Source: Campylorhamphus procurvoides
Lineage: Eukaryota; Chordata; Aves; Passeriformes; Dendrocolaptidae
Direction: 5' to 3'
DNA: 64,000 nt
NCBI GenBank assembly: GCA_013396655.1
Contig: WBMV01008225.1
Location: 1,461,928 to 1,525,927 of the forward strand
In this document: positions 60,806-64,000 of the stretch, one piece after another
Layout of the letters: every line of letters begins with the position of its first letter
How positions within the stretch are numbered: position 1 is the stretch's first letter
The notes under the pieces: generated by a model
Told to the model about the DNA's origin: nothing
Database searches by the model: none
What the model saw: the letters and a program-made list of their open reading frames with translations, nothing else
Made by a program: the position numbers and the translations under genes

Positions 60806-63800
60806 TGACATTTAATTTTAAAACAACAGAATTTTTCAAGTAATAATGACACTTATGTTTCCTCCTTGCCTCAGCAATGAATTGTATCACATACCAAGGG
60901 CTCCTGTGCCATGAATGACAAACACTAAGTGTGATCTTGAACAGTCACATTTTCTCTATGCTTCAGCTCTTTCTATGCCATAAGGAGTTAGCAAGACTTT
61001 ATACTCTCACAGAGAGGCTATTAAGAAAAATATATTAAGAACTGTGAATGATTGCCAGGTAGACCACTCTAATTATCTGACTAAACATAAAATTTAGCAA
61101 GATATATGCCTCTGTGATAGGGAAATTTGTTTATTCATATGAAGGAAAATCAGTGCGGGTTTTCTCTTCAATATGTTTCTTATTCTCCTGTGGTTTCCAT
61201 TGAATATTCTATATAAGTTGTTCTGTAACAGTTATTGCAGTGTTAAGTTAACGCCACCCAAAGGTAGTCTAACCTGGCTTCTTCAGCCTCCAGTCTGAGG
61301 TGTAGTCTTCCCTGTTTTGGTAATTTGGGTGGGAAGGTCAGTATAACCTCAAAGCCTCACGTTTTGGTGTGCTCAGGTAGGGAACAGTTTCCAGCTGAAA
61401 TCCCATTTCTGAACATACCAGTTCTGTACTTGACATAAATGGATCCTGTGAGAAGCCACTGCCATGGCTTCACCACAAGGTGAAGTTTGTCATGTCAGTT
61501 TGAGAGGCGTTTTGAGGGCAATTACTTACAGCAGAGCTGGACAACTATCACACAGAACCATTGAAAGGAGAAAGCACTTGAAAGATTTGCTAGTGTAATG
61601 GTATGTGCATCATGTTGTCCTTGGTTTAACTAACTATATGAATGGCTAGGTTGTAATCTCCCCTTGTATTTTTTTTTAAAGGAATATATGAGAAAGGAAT
61701 CAGCACAGAATTGCAGTTAAATTCTGCAAGCCACTGTAGCTAAATCCTATATATAGATAGCATTTCTTTCAGGAGTGAGTGAAGAAACAGAGTTATTTCA
61801 GCCATGGCTGTGTGAACAGGCAGAAGCAATCGAAAAGTGCTGGAGCAGAGATCCTTAACTGGCCTAGGAAGTAATACTTCTTGGGCAGGCCATTCTTCAA
61901 ATATGAAGTTCTCTATATCGTTCATGCTCCAGTAGTAACCTGTTTTTTCCTACAGTTCTGCTTTAGTCTTTGTTGGATTTCTTAAATCAGTTCATTACTA
62001 ACACAGCTAAGAGATAATGTTATTTATGCATGATATGAAAAGGAGAGCTTTATTCTAAGTATCATGAGAATTTTGTGCAGTGTTGTTCAGTCTTTCTCAT
62101 GGCCTCATCACAGAAATACCAAGTAGCTTGTTGGAAGGGATCATTCTGCTATGGATGATAGTTTGTAAACCCCAAGCTTTTTTACTATCTTGGATGCAGA
62201 AGGGCTAAAATAACAAAGGAACTGGTGAAACCTGCTCTATCTGATTCCACCTTGGTCTTCTCTAATAGTACCTGACACCTGTGTTAGTTGTTCCACTTCC
62301 AAACTACATGCTGCAAAATGACAGGAAAGAAATCAGGTCGTCTATCAGTCAGTCTGTCTACTCCTTTCACCTAGACAGCTGGGGCAACAAAGTTGTAGTA
62401 CTTAGACTGATATTGGGCTGGTTTTTAATATGCATTTAAAGAGCCAAAATACAAGAGAAAGAAGTATTTGACATTGCTTTTTGTTCTCTGGATTTATGTA
62501 GGACAGATCAAATTCCCCCATCTGTAAAAACACAATTTGATGGCATCTATACTTGAGATAGACACAGGACAGTCTTTCCTGTCAGACACACTATGTGATT
62601 ACTAGTTTGCCTAATTCAAACTGGGTGAGAGGTATTGTGAAAATAGAATGAGAACTAATGAAGACAGTTTTGTCAGAAAATTGCTTCCTGCCCATAAAGC
62701 CCACTAACCCACAAGCACTCTGAACCAGCAAGTAAAGGTGGCACAGTTGGTTCTTCTCCTAGCATGTGCCAGGATACTAAAGAGGTATATAAGAGGAATC
62801 ACTGGGTGACAAATAGAATTGAAACTTGAGAGCTAAATTCATTCCAATTAATAGAACGGGGAAGTGAGTGGCAAAAATATTAGTTATTCAATTTTATTTT
62901 AAAATACATAGCCTTTTACCTTTAACATATTTACCAGCAAAACAGAAGGCACTATATTTTGTGTAAAGAAACAGGATTAGACTATAATTTTTTAAAAACA
63001 AGATTTTAAAATTACTAAAAGGGTGGAAAAATGCATCTCTGTCATTTCTCAGCCCTTCTAATATCAATACATACTAAACTAACATTGTTCCTATTGTTTT
63101 AATGGGAAACTTCTGCCAGAAAAAGTATGCTCTTTGTTGACTCTGCAACAGGCAACTTAGAAAGAGCACAAAGCAGAAGGGAGAGCTGTATGGCAAAGCC
63201 AGTGATTTAAATAAAAAAGAGTTTTGACAAAAGCAAACATTTTAAGGCGAGGCAAGAGATAAAGGATCAAATATCACATAAAGTAAGAAATATTTATACT
63301 ATTTAAATAATACATCTGATGAGTCAGAAATTAAAGTTAGAGATTGGTTGTTAAAAAAACCCACCTGGAGTAAAAGATTGGAAGGAATTTCCATTTGGAC
63401 AGCATTTGGGGAATAACCCCTCACACTGTAGTAGTAATTATGGCTTCTATCATATGTACTGAAGAGAGATTAGAACAAGTGATAGTAAAGTCTCTAGCCA
63501 GTTCCACTGCTGTAAACCAGGCAAGAGTAGAAACAGACCCTCCACACAATATTCTGAACCAGTTTATCTTTTCTGGAGGTGTGCAATGTCAGGATGACCT
63601 ATTGATTGTTACAGTCAAGCCTAAGTAATGGTTCCACTTTTTTGATTAAATATTAGCTAGTGGAAGGTCTAGAAATTCCTATCAAGCAATGTAATCAGTT
63701 TAATAAATGCTATGGAGAATGAAGGACTTATCCAGTAGTTTTAATGGCTGTGTTGCAGAGAAAATGGATTGAAGTATGTAAAGAATAAGTAGGAAAGCAA

Positions 63801-64000
63801 ATCTGGTTTGACTGATTTTAGCAGGTATTCGCAAACTGCAAAGTTGCACCCTGAAAGACACAGTCTATATTAACACTGGGATGAGAAATACATACATAAA
63901 AAATTAGTATGTCTGGGATATTTGTTCCAGTAGAGTTGAACTGGTGAAAATACCACTTCTGATCAGATAAATAGCAGAATTTGACCACTACATGAAGCAT

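Larger units (their letters stand above)
53750..64000. other. AT-rich non-coding DNA to the window end
   Basis: No supported gene, RNA gene or recognisable transposon in the last 10 kb. Local features listed separately are the T/G tract at 54111, the poly-A/purine tract at 57227 and the exact 30-bp duplication at 57541. The 61240-61540 part is GC-richer than its flanks but unidentified. The frames of 121 and 83 codons near 54000-54340 come from the T/G tract. Confidence 0.6.

Noticed and set aside
62130..62160. TTGGAAGGGATCATTCTGC, resembling a CR1 tail word
   Set aside because: Only the GTTGGAAGGGA word matches; flanks do not continue the CR1 tail.
62505..62535. CCCCCATCTGTAAAAAC, resembling a MIR core word
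   Set aside because: Match limited to about 15 bases with no core extension on either side.
1..64000. tRNA genes, rRNA, CRISPR arrays, bacterial-type operons
   Set aside because: No internal promoter boxes with cloverleaf, no regularly spaced repeats, and no gene-dense coding structure; the sequence is vertebrate non-coding DNA.

Overview
The window looks like avian nuclear DNA. The main evidence is four insertions with the characteristic 3' end of bird CR1 LINEs, ending in the ATTCTATGA-type tail (two are plain 3' tails, one of them short; one is an internally deleted copy with a reverse transcriptase remnant; one lies in the opposite orientation). There are also more diverged CR1/L3-like remnants of the amniote type and one probable avian endogenous-retrovirus LTR remnant. 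The sequence is otherwise AT-rich and has the composition of a gene desert or long intron. I found no protein-coding exon, tRNA, rRNA or CRISPR array that I can support. Every open frame is short (at most about 160 codons), unlike any family I recognise, and explained by low-complexity DNA, repeat remnants or chance.

Layout. Positions 1-385 are CpG-rich and GC-rich, like the edge of a CpG island whose promoter would lie to the left or just inside the window. From about 400 to 19,500 the DNA is AT-rich and non-coding, with one reverse-oriented CR1 tail (6616-6797), several perfect palindromes and simple repeats. From 19,500 to 21,550 there is a composite block: an internally deleted CR1 carrying a broken reverse transcriptase piece, then a much older CR1/L3-like 3' end, then about 1.1 kb of unusually GC-balanced sequence of unknown origin. 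From 21,550 to 52,400 the DNA is non-coding, with one CR1 tail (26,582-26,862), a probable LTR remnant (38,719-39,170) and scattered microsatellites. From 52,400 to 53,750 there is a second composite block: an old CR1 in reverse orientation (3' part and ORF2 linker part) directly followed by a younger forward CR1 tail. The rest, to 64,000, is AT-rich non-coding DNA with a 127-bp T/G-rich tract and an exact 30-bp tandem duplication.

There are no genes here to work together. The functional content, if any, is likely to be regulatory: several stretches with dense homeodomain-, forkhead- or POU-like words are offered as candidates only, because sequence from one species cannot show conservation. 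I found no convincing previously undescribed biological system. The most checkable oddities are the perfect palindromes and hairpins, the exact tandem duplications, the two nested CR1 blocks and the unexplained 20,420-21,550 segment.
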